A stretch of DNA of 64,000 bases. Source: Marilutibacter chinensis. Lineage in GTDB: Bacteria > Pseudomonadota > Gammaproteobacteria > Xanthomonadales > Xanthomonadaceae. Each line of letters opens with the position of its first letter. Positions within the stretch are counted from its first letter, which is position 1. The notes beneath the pieces are model-generated. The model was not told the DNA's origin, did no database searches, and saw nothing but the letters and a program-made list of their open reading frames with translations. Position numbers and translations under genes: made by a program. Below are positions 53,023 to 63,550 of the stretch, piece after piece. The stretch spans positions 124,001-188,000 of the forward strand of contig NZ_JAKJPO010000008.1 in the NCBI RefSeq assembly GCF_021725675.1, read 5' to 3'.

Positions 53023-54891
53023 TCAGATGGCAATGGACTTGAGCTTGCGGCGGCCGCCGTAGATCAGCGTGGCGACACCGCGCGAAGCCGAGACCGCGGT
53101 GTACATCGAGGTGGCGATGCCGACGATCAGCGCGACCGCGAAGCCCTTCACCGGGCCGGTACCGAACGCGAACAGCGCGATGCCGGCGAGCACGGCGGTG
53201 ATGTTGGCGTCGGCGATCGTACCGACCGCGCGGTCGTAGCCGGCGGCGATCGCGGCCTTGGCCGGCAATCCGGCGCGCAGCTCTTCGCGTATTCGCTCGT
53301 TGATCAGTACGTTGGCGTCGACCGAGAAGCCGACTGTCAGCGCGATGCCGGCCATGCCCGGCAGGGTCATCGTGGCGCCGAACAGCGACATCACCGCGAC
53401 CACCATCAGCAGGTTCAGCAGCAGCGCGATCGTGGTGATCACGCCGAACATGCGGTAGTAGACGAGGAAGAAGGCGAGGATGAAGGCGAACGAGTACTTG
53501 ATCGCGGTCATGCCGCGCTCGACGTTCTCGCGCCCCAGGCTCGGGCCGACGATGCGCTCCTCGATGAAGTCCATCGGCGCGGCAAGCGAGCCGGAACGCA
53601 GCAGCAGGGCCAGGTTGGCGGCCTCCTTCGTGCTGTCCAGCCCGGTGGTCTGGAAGTCCTTGCCGAACACGCCCTGGATGGTCGCCACCGAGATGATCTC
53701 CTCGTCGATGCGGGTGCTGCGCACCTCTTCGCCGTCGACGATGCGGACCTCGGGCACGCGCTCGATGTAGACCACCGCCATCGGCTTGCCGACGTTCTCG
53801 CTGGTGAACTCGAACATGCGCTGGCCGCCGGCACCGTTCAGGCGCACGCTGACCGACGGCGTGCCGGACTGCGGATCCATCCCGGAGGTGGCGTTGACCA
53901 TCTGGTCGCCGGACGCGATCACCCGCTTGCTGAGCAGGTAGGGCACGGGCTTGCCGTCGGGACCGACGTCCCTGGCGTGGTGGTACAGCCGGGCCTCGGG
54001 CGGCACGATGCCGGTATCGCGTGCGTCGTAGGCGTTGCCTTCCATGACCGCGCGCCACTCGAGGGTCGCGGTCGCACCGAGCACGCGTTTGGCCTGGGCG
54101 GTGTCCTGCACGCCCGGCAGCTGGACCACGATGCGGTCCTCGCCCTGGCGCTGGATGATCGGCTCGGCGACACCGAGCGCGTTGACGCGGTTGCGCAGCG
54201 TGCCAACGTTCTGCTCGATCGCGTCGACCGCGAGCTGGCGCAGCTCGGTGTCGCTCATCTCCACGCTGATCGTGTTGCCGACGACGTTGAGCTGCAACGT
54301 CGGCTGGCTGAGCACGATCGCCTCGCGCGCCTTCTCCGCCTCGGCGGCGTCGCCGAGGGTGGCGACGACCGTGTTGCCGGCGCGGCGCTCGACCGACTCG
54401 TAGCGGATGCGCTTCTCGCGCAACAGCACGCGGATGTCCTCGGCGGTCGCCTCCAGGCGCTTGTCGAGTGCGGCCTTCTGGTCGACCTGCATCGTGAAGT
54501 GGACGCCGCCCTGCAGATCCAGGCCCAGCAGCATCGGCCTGCCGCCGAGCTTCTCGAGCCAGTCGGGCACGGTCGAGGCCAGGTTCAGCGCGACCACGTA
54601 GTCGCTGCCCAGGTCAGGGCGCAGCGCGTCGGCGGCCTTGACCTGGGCATCGGCGTCGGACAGGCGCACCAGCAGGTTGTCGCCTTCGATCTCGACCGCC
54701 TTGGCGGTCACGCCTGCCTTTTGCAGGTCGGTCTCGACGCGGGTCTTGAGCGCCTCGTCGACGACCGCGCCGCGGTTGGCGCTGATCTGCACCGACGGAT
54801 CCTGCGGGAACACGTTCGGCAGCGCATACAGGGTGCTGAGGGCCAGGATGACCAGGAGGAGGGCGTACTTCCAGCGCGCGTAAGTCAGCAT
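53023..54891 (-). CDS. secD: Protein translocase subunit SecD
   Basis: The 622-residue protein starts MLTYARWKYALLLVILALST. It shows 'LDLQGGVHFTMQVD' (P1 domain), 'ALGVAEPIIQRQGEDRIVVQLPGVQD', a P1-head region, and C-terminal helices with 'TVGFSVDANVLINERIREEL' and 'DANITAVLAGIALF'. E. coli SecD is 615. Standard order secF-secD-yajC on the minus strand; transcription runs queA-tgt-yajC-secD-secF. Confidence 0.97.
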   Translation of the reverse strand: MLTYARWKYALLLVILALSTLYALPNVFPQDPSVQISANRGAVVDEALKTRVETDLQKAGVTAKAVEIEGDNLLVRLSDADAQVKAADALRPDLGSDYVVALNLASTVPDWLEKLGGRPMLLGLDLQGGVHFTMQVDQKAALDKRLEATAEDIRVLLREKRIRYESVERRAGNTVVATLGDAAEAEKAREAIVLSQPTLQLNVVGNTISVEMSDTELRQLAVDAIEQNVGTLRNRVNALGVAEPIIQRQGEDRIVVQLPGVQDTAQAKRVLGATATLEWRAVMEGNAYDARDTGIVPPEARLYHHARDVGPDGKPVPYLLSKRVIASGDQMVNATSGMDPQSGTPSVSVRLNGAGGQRMFEFTSENVGKPMAVVYIERVPEVRIVDGEEVRSTRIDEEIISVATIQGVFGKDFQTTGLDSTKEAANLALLLRSGSLAAPMDFIEERIVGPSLGRENVERGMTAIKYSFAFILAFFLVYYRMFGVITTIALLLNLLMVVAVMSLFGATMTLPGMAGIALTVGFSVDANVLINERIREELRAGLPAKAAIAAGYDRAVGTIADANITAVLAGIALFAFGTGPVKGFAVALIVGIATSMYTAVSASRGVATLIYGGRRKLKSIAI

Positions 54892-55101
54892 CTAACGGAT
54901 CCTGCGGCGGCCACCGGGCCGCCAGAATTATTGGGTCTCCCCGCAAAACGACCGTCCTGGCCGTTCCCCGGGGCGACCGGCCCGGCGGTGTCCGGACCGG
55001 CCTCGCCGCGACAGGCGCTCGTGTGCGCGTCGCGGGACAAACCTTTCATGGCCTGCGGCGACCCCGAACTCCCCCGGGGCCCCATGACCGATGGCGACGG
55101 C

Positions 55102-55443
55102 TCAGGCCGACTTCAAGGTGCCCTTGGGCAGCACGTTGGAGATCGCGCCCTTCTGCACGCGGACCTGCACGTTGTCGGCGATCTGGACCGTGACGAAGCT
55201 GTCGCCGATCTCGCTGACGGTGCCGGCGATGCCGCCGCCGGTGATGACCTCGTCGCCCTTGGCCAGCTTCTCGAGCATCGCGCGATGCTCCTTCTGCCGC
55301 TTCATCTGCGGGCGGATCATCAGGAAGTACATGATCGCGATCAGCGCGATCGGGAACAGCAGCTGCATGCCCATTCCGGGCGAGGCCGGAGCGGCGGCGA
55401 CCAGCGCGTGGGCCGGGGTGATCAGCAGGTCGGGCAGGTTCAT
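55102..55443 (-). CDS. yajC: Preprotein translocase subunit YajC
   Basis: The protein has 113 residues: one helix (about 32-48, 'LLFPIALIAIMYFLMIRPQMKRQKEH', the YajC signature) and the 'LAKGDEVITGGGIAGTVSEIGDSFVTVQI' beta domain. It is the small SecDF-YajC partner. A 210-nt gap to secD shows no clear feature. Confidence 0.96.
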   Translation of the reverse strand: MNLPDLLITPAHALVAAAPASPGMGMQLLFPIALIAIMYFLMIRPQMKRQKEHRAMLEKLAKGDEVITGGGIAGTVSEIGDSFVTVQIADNVQVRVQKGAISNVLPKGTLKSA

Positions 55444-55554
55444 CTGGAGCGTCCTGGAGCGAAATAACGGGGGATTATGCCACGAGGCGGTCCGGCTCCA
55501 CCGCCGTGCCCGCAGCGGCCGTCCGCCGGGTGGCGAAGGCGGCCGGAAACCGGT

Positions 55555-57844
<2,290 letters not shown>

Positions 57845-57960
57845 GCAGGGACTTCTTCAAACCAGCTCGGATGCCGGGGACGACCGCGCATTGTAAGAGC
57901 ATCGGCCGCGAAGGCATTCGCCGCGCGGAAGCGGGGACGGCGCCCGCACCGCGTGCCTGC

Positions 57961-58995
57961 TCAGTCCGCGGCGACCCGGACCACCAGCTTGCCGTGGTTG
58001 CGCCCCTGCAGCAGGCCGATGAAAGCCTCCGGGGCGGCGCCCAGGCCGTCGACCACGTCCTCGCGCAGCCTGATCCGGCCTTCGTCGACCCACTGCCCCA
58101 TCTCGCGGCGGAACTCTTCGTACCGGTCCGCGTAATGGTCAAGTATCACGAAGCCCTGCACCCGGATGCGCTTCTGCAGGATCGCGGTCATCGCGCCGGC
58201 GAGACGGTCCGGGCCGGGCGGCGGCGCATCGTCGTTGTAATGCGCGATCACCCCGCAGACCGGTACCCGCGCGCCGATGTTGAGCAACGGCAGCACCGCG
58301 TCGAACACCTCGCCGCCGACGTTCTCGAAATACACGTCGATCCCGTCCGGACAGGCCGCGGCCAGACGCCCGGCCAGATCCGGCTCGCGGCGGTCGAGAC
58401 AGGCGTCGAAGCCCAGTTCCTCGACCACCTGGCGGCACTTGTCCGCGCCGCTGGCGATACCGACCACCCGAGCGTCCCGCAACCGGGCAAGCTGCCCGAC
58501 CACCGAGCCGACCGCACCGCTGGCCGCGGCCACCACCACGGTCTCCCCGGCGCGCGGCTGGCCGATGTCGAACAGGCCGACATAGGCGGTGAAGCCCGGC
58601 ATGCCGAGCCCACCCAGCGCCAGCGACGGCCGTTCGACCTCGCCGAGCCGGACCAGCCCTTCGCCGTCGGACAGCGCGTGGGTCTGCCAGCCGGCGTTGC
58701 CGAGCACCAGTTCGCCGGGTTTGAAGTCCGGGTGCCGGGATGCGACCACGCGGCTCACCGTGCCGCCGACCATCGTCTCACCGGGCTTCACCGCCTCCGC
58801 ATAGACCGGCCCGACCGCATCCATCAGGTTGCGCATGTACGGATCCAGCGACAGGTACAGCGTGCGCAGCAGGATCTGCCCCTCGGCCGGCGCCGGCATC
58901 GGCGCATCCTCGAGGCGGAAGTCCTGCGGGGTCGGCAGGCCCCGCGGATGGGCGGCCAGCACGATGCGGCGGTTGCGGATGGTGTCGTCGGACAT
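57961..58995 (-). CDS. NADP-dependent oxidoreductase (PTGR/CurA-like MDR family)
   Basis: The 344-residue protein starts MSDDTIRNRRIVLAAHPRGLPTPQDFRL. It has the leukotriene-B4-dehydrogenase-type Rossmann fold without zinc: 'LLRTLYLSLDPYMRNLM', 'GMPGFTAYVGLFDIGQPRAGETVVVAAASGAVGSVVGQLAR' (AASGAVGS NADP loop), 'VYFENVGG', 'QGFVILDHY'. These enzymes reduce alkenals and related enones. It sits downstream of a TetR gene and one of two identical operators (59098-59112), implying induction by an electrophile. Confidence 0.92.
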   Translation of the reverse strand: MSDDTIRNRRIVLAAHPRGLPTPQDFRLEDAPMPAPAEGQILLRTLYLSLDPYMRNLMDAVGPVYAEAVKPGETMVGGTVSRVVASRHPDFKPGELVLGNAGWQTHALSDGEGLVRLGEVERPSLALGGLGMPGFTAYVGLFDIGQPRAGETVVVAAASGAVGSVVGQLARLRDARVVGIASGADKCRQVVEELGFDACLDRREPDLAGRLAAACPDGIDVYFENVGGEVFDAVLPLLNIGARVPVCGVIAHYNDDAPPPGPDRLAGAMTAILQKRIRVQGFVILDHYADRYEEFRREMGQWVDEGRIRLREDVVDGLGAAPEAFIGLLQGRNHGKLVVRVAAD

Positions 58996-59097
58996 CGGGT
59001 TCTCCTTGCGGGTGGGTTGGGGAGCGTCGTGCGGGAAGGCGGCGGGCGTCGCCAGCGGGGTCGCGCCGGCGAGTGCTCGCACCTGAAGAGACTTGAG

Positions 59098-59112
59098 TAG
59101 ACCGGTCGTCTA
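59098..59112. promoter_or_regulatory. TetR operator 2 (upstream of the oxidoreductase)
   Basis: The 15-mer TAGACCGGTCGTCTA contains the 5-bp arms TAGAC/GTCTA around CGGTC. An identical copy lies at 59844-59858 before the tetR gene. This copy is 102 nt before the oxidoreductase ATG. It resembles the NemR-type box (TAGAC...GTCTA). Confidence 0.75.
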
Positions 59113-59162
59113 TGATCCAGGCGCAAATCGAGGCATGCATGTCCATCCGTGTCTGCGCCTGG

Positions 59163-59822
59163 CTAGGTCCGCTGTGCCAGTCCCAGCAGATGCCGGGTAC
59201 CGGCCATTGCCGCATCGAGCGGCGCCCGGTCGCGGCTGATCTTGGCCAACAGGCTGGCGCCGAACCAGCTCTGGTACAGCGTGCTGGCGACCGCGGCGGG
59301 GTTGGCGACCGCCGGCAGCGAGCCGTCGCGGGCGCCGTCGGCGATGCACCGGGTCAGCCGCGCGACCACCCCGGCTATGCCGCGATCCAGGGCCGCACGC
59401 ATCGGCTCGGACAGGTCGCAGACTTCGGCGCCGAGCTTCACCGCAAGGCAGCGGCTCTGCATCTGGTCGCCGACCTGGGTGTCCAGGCAGTGGCCGAAGT
59501 AGCGCATCACCCGCTCGGCCGCATTGCCCGGCCCGCCCAGGAGCGCGTCGACCTGGGCCAGGTAATCGCTGAAGTAATCCTCCAGCACCGCCTCGCCGAA
59601 CGCTTCCTTGGACCCGAAGTAGTGGTAGAACGAGCCCTTCGGTACGCCAGCCGTGGCCAGCAGCTCGCTCAGGCCGACCGCGGTGAACCCCCTGCGCAGC
59701 AGCAGTGGCTGGGCGACGTCCAGAATGTGCTGCCTGACATCGCGCGGTCTCCCGTCATGCTGGCTGGCGGCATGCTGTCGGACATCGTGACGACGGGCGG
59801 CGGCATCGGCGGACTGGCTCAT
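59163..59822 (-). CDS. TetR family transcriptional regulator
   Basis: The protein has 219 residues. After a 25-residue His/Arg-rich lead, the HTH occupies about 28-75 ('ILDVAQPLLLRRGFTAVGLSELLATAGVPKGSFYHYFGSKEAFGEAV'). The ligand domain has the TetR_C texture of NemR/AcuR-like proteins, with a cysteine pair (Cys112 'YFGHCLDTQ' and Cys124 'SRCLAV') that could sense electrophiles. An operator lies 22 nt upstream of its own start, so it probably represses itself and the downstream reductase. Confidence 0.88.
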   Translation of the reverse strand: MSQSADAAARRHDVRQHAASQHDGRPRDVRQHILDVAQPLLLRRGFTAVGLSELLATAGVPKGSFYHYFGSKEAFGEAVLEDYFSDYLAQVDALLGGPGNAAERVMRYFGHCLDTQVGDQMQSRCLAVKLGAEVCDLSEPMRAALDRGIAGVVARLTRCIADGARDGSLPAVANPAAVASTLYQSWFGASLLAKISRDRAPLDAAMAGTRHLLGLAQRT

Positions 59823-59843
59823 GGGGTGGAGCCTAGCAATGAA

Positions 59844-59858
59844 TAGACCGGTCGTCTA
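59844..59858. promoter_or_regulatory. TetR operator 1 (upstream of tetR, overlapping the Lrp gene end)
   Basis: A second exact copy of TAGACCGGTCGTCTA, 21 nt before the tetR start. Its right arm contains the stop codon of the lrp-like gene (59856-59858). Confidence 0.75.
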
Positions 59859-60287
59859 GCGCTCGAACTTGGCCGACAGGATGATCGACGAGGTGGTCCG
59901 CTCGACCCCGTCGATCGCGCCGATCCGGTCGGTCAGCTCGTCCATCTCCCCGACCCCGGGGGCGACTCCGAGCGCGACCAGGTCGAATGGCCCGCTGACC
60001 GAGTGCAGGCTGCGCACCTCGGGCATCGCCCTCAGCGCATCCACCACGGCCGGCATCTGCTTCGGCAGCACGGTGATCATGATGTGCGCGCGGATATGCC
60101 CGCGTTCGGCCTGGTCGTGGACCCGGACGGTATAGCCGGCAATCACGCCGCTGCGCTCCAGCCGCTCGATCCGGCTTTGGACGGTGGTCCGCGACAGCCT
60201 CAGCCTGCGGGCGATCTCGGCAGTCGAGGCGCGAGCGTTCTCGCGCAGGACCGACAGCAGCTGCTGATCGGCGGGAGTAATCTTCAT
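59856..60287 (-). CDS. Lrp/AsnC family transcriptional regulator
   Basis: The protein has 143 residues. The HTH (about 1-60) reads 'DQQLLSVLRENARASTAEIARRLRLSRTTVQSRIERLERSGVIAGYTV', and the C-terminal RAM domain is present ('AHIMITVLPKQMPAVVDALRAMPEVRSLHSVSGPFDLVALGV'). The gene is divergent from the class III aminotransferase, and the shared gap is rich in dyads, so the aminotransferase is its likely target. Its stop codon is buried in the TetR operator. Confidence 0.92.
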   Translation of the reverse strand: MKITPADQQLLSVLRENARASTAEIARRLRLSRTTVQSRIERLERSGVIAGYTVRVHDQAERGHIRAHIMITVLPKQMPAVVDALRAMPEVRSLHSVSGPFDLVALGVAPGVGEMDELTDRIGAIDGVERTTSSIILSAKFER

Positions 60288-60298
60288 CGGGGCGGCTC

Positions 60299-60356
60299 TT
60301 TCGTCGATTCGACGAAATTGTGGAAAATTTCGTCCAAATTAATACTGTCGATCGAC
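60299..60356. promoter_or_regulatory. Promoter/operator between lrp-like gene and aminotransferase
   Basis: AT-rich unlike the surroundings. It holds a 19-bp dyad TTTCGTCGATTCGACGAAA (60299-60317), a further half-site TTTCGTC (60328-60334) and GTCGATCGAC (60347-60356). A promoter for the plus strand reads TTGTGG (60318-60323), 17-nt spacer, AATACT (60341-60346). The dyad abuts the -35 and the last palindrome covers the start point, as expected for Lrp-type control. Confidence 0.65.
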
Positions 60357-60561
60357 GATTTTATCCAGATAATGGATGGATGGGCGTCTGGCGCGGCGGG
60401 GCTGCTGCACGATCCCGGAGCGGCCATGCCGACCCGACCGACGCCGGCACCGCCACCTCGACCGGTTTCCCGGAACCAGAGATCCGGGAAGACGCCAGCC
60501 CCACGATTCCGGAACGCGGAGGATGCGCGTTTCCCGACAAACTGCTGAAGAAGGAGCATCC

Positions 60562-62067
60562 ATGGCCATCACCGACATCCTTGCCCCGCTGCGCGCCCAC
60601 GGCGGCAAGCGCCGCACCACCGGTCTGGACGACGCGACGATCGAGCGCTTCGCCGCCGGCCACCCGTCGCTGGTGGAGGCGATCGAGGCCGCCGCCGCCG
60701 AGTACGCGCGGCTGAAGGACGAGTCCGCCGATCTGCTCGGCGACCTGCTCGACCAGGACGAGGACGCGCAGATCCGCGCCGTCCAGGCCGGCTACGTGAA
60801 TTTCTACGCCGACGATGCGGTCAACCCCTACGTCGCCCTGGTGGCGCGCGGCCCGTGGATCGTGACCCTGAAGGGCGCGGTGCTGCACGACTCCGGCGGC
60901 TACGGCATGCTCGGCTTCGGCCATGCGCCCAAGGCGGTGATCGAGGCGATGGCGCGCCCGCAGGCGATGGCCAACGTGATGACCCCCAGCCTGTCGCAGC
61001 TGCGCTTCGAGCGCCTGATCCGCGACGCGATCGCCCTGGGCCGCGACTGCCCGTACGCGAAGTTCCTGTGCCTGAACTCCGGTTCGGAGTCGGTCACCCT
61101 CGCCGCCCGCATCGCCGACGCCAACGCCAAGGCGATGACCGACGACGGCGCGCGCCACGCCGGCCGCGCGATCAAGCGGATCGTGGTCAAGGGCAGCTTC
61201 CACGGCCGCACCGACCGCCCGGCGCTGTACTCGGATTCGACCCGCAAGACCTACCTGCAACACCTGGCCAGCTACCGCGGCGAATCCTCGGTGATCGCGA
61301 TCGAGCCGTACGACATCGCGGCGCTGAAGCAGGCATTCGCCGACGCCGACAACAACGGCTGGTTCATCGAGGCGATGTTCCTGGAACCGGTGATGGGCGA
61401 AGGCGACCCGGGCCGCAGCGTCCCGGTCGAGTTCTACACCGCCGCCCGCGAACTGACCCGCGCGCACGGTTCGCTGCTGCTGGTCGATTCGATCCAGGCC
61501 GGCCTGCGCGCCAACGGCGTGCTGTCGATCGTCGACTACCCGGGCTTCGAGAACGTCGACGCACCGGACATGGAGACCTATTCCAAGGCGCTCAACGCCG
61601 GCCAGTACCCGCTGTCGGTACTCGCGGTCAACGCGCGTGCCGCCGGGATCTACAGGAAAGGCCTGTACGGCAACACGATGACCACCAACCCGCGCGCGCT
61701 CGACGTCGCCAGCACGGTGCTGTCGATGGTCACCCCCGAGCTGCGCGAGAACATCCGCGCACGCGGCGCCGAGGCGGTCGAGAAGCTGGAGAAGCTCAAG
61801 GCCGAGTCCGGTGGCGCGATCACCAAGGTCCAGGGCACCGGGCTGCTGTTCTCCTGCGAACTGTCGCCGGAGTACAAGTGCTACGGCACCGGCTCGACCG
61901 AGGAATGGCTGCGCGAGCACGGCATCGGCGTGATCCACGGCGGCGCCAACTCACTGCGCTTCACCCCGACCTTCGCGATCACCAGCGAGGAGATCGACCT
62001 GCTGGTCGGCATGATCGCCCGTGCGCTGCGCGAAGGCCCGCGCGCGAGCCAGGCCGTCGCTGCCTGA
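60562..62067 (+). CDS. Class III aminotransferase (PLP-dependent), Lrp-associated
   Basis: The 501-residue protein starts at an ATG with perfect AAGGAG spacing. A helical N-terminal extension of about 90 residues precedes the aminotransferase fold: 'VLHDSGGYGMLGFGHAPKAVIEAM', 'LCLNSGSESVTLAARIADANAKA' (substrate/PLP loop), 'VKGSFHGRTDRPALYSDSTRKTYL', 'LLLVDSIQAGLRANG' (PLP Asp) and the PLP lysine K342 in 'ETYSKALNAGQYPLSVLAV'. The acceptor is unknown; Lrp control suggests amino-acid (e.g. omega-amino acid or lysine) breakdown. A weak hairpin follows at 62090-62113. Confidence 0.9.
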   Translation: MAITDILAPLRAHGGKRRTTGLDDATIERFAAGHPSLVEAIEAAAAEYARLKDESADLLGDLLDQDEDAQIRAVQAGYVNFYADDAVNPYVALVARGPWIVTLKGAVLHDSGGYGMLGFGHAPKAVIEAMARPQAMANVMTPSLSQLRFERLIRDAIALGRDCPYAKFLCLNSGSESVTLAARIADANAKAMTDDGARHAGRAIKRIVVKGSFHGRTDRPALYSDSTRKTYLQHLASYRGESSVIAIEPYDIAALKQAFADADNNGWFIEAMFLEPVMGEGDPGRSVPVEFYTAARELTRAHGSLLLVDSIQAGLRANGVLSIVDYPGFENVDAPDMETYSKALNAGQYPLSVLAVNARAAGIYRKGLYGNTMTTNPRALDVASTVLSMVTPELRENIRARGAEAVEKLEKLKAESGGAITKVQGTGLLFSCELSPEYKCYGTGSTEEWLREHGIGVIHGGANSLRFTPTFAITSEEIDLLVGMIARALREGPRASQAVAA

Positions 62068-62089
62068 GCTGGCAGGAGATGCACTGGCG

Positions 62090-62116
62090 AGGGGCGGCGG
62101 CAATGTCGCCCCTTTC
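62090..62116 (+). terminator. Weak terminator after the aminotransferase gene
   Basis: AGGGGCG (62090-62096) pairs with CGCCCCT (62107-62113), followed by TTCC. Loop of 10 nt; likely but not strong. Confidence 0.5.
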
Positions 62117-62219
62117 CTGCATCAACAGCACTTCACTTCCATCAGCCGCGCTTCCGCGATCGCCTGCGGGTCGGCACCCTCACCCGCCCATCGCGATGCA
62201 CGCCGCCGTGGCGACCCGG

Positions 62220-62630
62220 TCAGGCTTCCGGCGCCGGTTTCTTCGGCAACGCGTCGGCGACCTCGAACCAGTCGACGTGGGTGTCGTAATAGGCATGCAC
62301 CTGCGGCAATTGTTCGAGGTCATCCGCGAACAGCGCGCGGGCCACGTGCAGTTCACCCGGCCAGCGATCGCCCTTGAAGAACATCGGGCTGCCGCATCGT
62401 GAGCAGAAGCCTCGCTGACCGCCTTCGTCGGCGACATGCCAGCGCAACGTGGAGGACGGGTCGTCGATCGAGACCCGTCCGGCTTCCATCCCGGCCCAGG
62501 TGACGAAGGCGGCGCCGTGCGCACGCTGGCAGCGTGTGCAGTGACAATGCGCGACCCACCTGGCGGGCATGCGGGCGGAGAAGCGGACGCTGCCGCAGAG
62601 GCAGCTCCCCTTGGCGGACGATGGATCCAT
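62220..62630 (-). CDS. GFA family (formaldehyde-activating enzyme-like) zinc protein
   Basis: The 136-residue protein is a Mss4-like fold. Zinc/cysteine motifs: 'GSCLCGSVRF' near the N-terminus, 'HCHCTRCQRAHGAAFVTWAG', and 'FCSRCGSPMFF'. Family members are called glutathione-dependent formaldehyde-activating enzymes, but most have no proven activity. Start at MDPSSAKG; the open upstream codons overlap nothing recognisable. The gene stands alone. Confidence 0.9.
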   Translation of the reverse strand: MDPSSAKGSCLCGSVRFSARMPARWVAHCHCTRCQRAHGAAFVTWAGMEAGRVSIDDPSSTLRWHVADEGGQRGFCSRCGSPMFFKGDRWPGELHVARALFADDLEQLPQVHAYYDTHVDWFEVADALPKKPAPEA

Positions 62631-62877
62631 GCGGCGATTCCCCGCTGCGACCAGGCCGGTCAGTGTACGACAGGCTCCGGACTGCGTGCGGCGATGGGTT
62701 CGTCGACGGGATGGACCACGTCGCCGACACACGGCGTTTCGCGCGACAATGCCGGGAGCGGCGCGCGGCCGCACGCGGGCTGCAACCGCCCTCTCCCATC
62801 GAACGCTTCCATCGGCCGTTCCGGATCGGCCGGTTCCAGATTGGCCCCGCCCGGGGCGGGCCCTGCCGGCGGGCCCG

Positions 62878-63519
62878 TCAGTCGCCCGCACCGCGTTCGA
62901 ACCGCTGCAGCGAACGCTCGACCAGCTCGCGAGCCTCCGCCGCCCCCGCGAACCCGTCGAGCACGACCGGATTGCCTCCGTCGGCAAGCTCCTTGTAGAC
63001 CCGGAAAAACGCCTCGATGCGTTGCCGTTCGGCCAACGGCAGGTCGGCGAGGTCGCGGACGCCGGAGTACGTGGGATCGACGCGTTCTGTGGGCACGCCG
63101 ATGACCTTCTCGTCCCCATCGCCGCGATCGCGCATCCTCAGATACCCGATCGGCCGGAACTCGACGAGCGTGCCCGGCTGCAATGGCGTGCGCGTCAGCA
63201 CCAGGGCGTCGAGAGGGTCGCCGTCGCCGGCGAGGCTGCGGGAAATCGAGCCATAGTTGGCCGGATAGGCCATCGGCATCGTCAGGAAGCGGTCGACCCG
63301 GATCAGCCCGTCCTCGTCGATCTCGTACTTGATCGAGCCTCCGGCCGGGATCTCCACGACCATCAGGACCGCCTCGGGCGTGGACGACGGTTGCCGCGCA
63401 CGGAAGGGATGGCGGACATTCTCATCCGCCGCCGCCATCGCCACCGGCGCCATCGCCAGCAACCATCCGGCAAGAACGCCACGGCATGCGCGCGAAGCAC
63501 GGTTCGTCGGCCGGCTCAT
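62878..63519 (-). CDS. Exported type I inorganic pyrophosphatase
   Basis: The protein has 213 residues with an N-terminal signal peptide (CRGVLAGWLLAMAPVAMA, cleavage before ADEN), which normal cytosolic Ppa lacks. The family I core is intact: 'IPAGGSIKYEIDEDG', 'MAYPANYGSISRSLAGDGDPLDALVL' (metal-binding DxxDPxD signature), 'DRGDGDEKVIGVP', 'FFRVYKEL'. It should hydrolyse pyrophosphate outside the cytoplasm. It ends the 63-64 kb phosphatase pair, 31 nt after the metallophosphoesterase stop. Confidence 0.92.
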   Translation of the reverse strand: MSRPTNRASRACRGVLAGWLLAMAPVAMAAADENVRHPFRARQPSSTPEAVLMVVEIPAGGSIKYEIDEDGLIRVDRFLTMPMAYPANYGSISRSLAGDGDPLDALVLTRTPLQPGTLVEFRPIGYLRMRDRGDGDEKVIGVPTERVDPTYSGVRDLADLPLAERQRIEAFFRVYKELADGGNPVVLDGFAGAAEARELVERSLQRFERGAGD

Positions 63520-63550
63520 CGGTATGTTCCTCGACCGGGTCATCGGCCGC

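Noticed and set aside
51811..55467. 1218-codon plus-strand open frame across secF-secD-yajC
   Set aside because: Antisense composition (Asp/His/Gln/Arg-rich) and it crosses three well defined genes.
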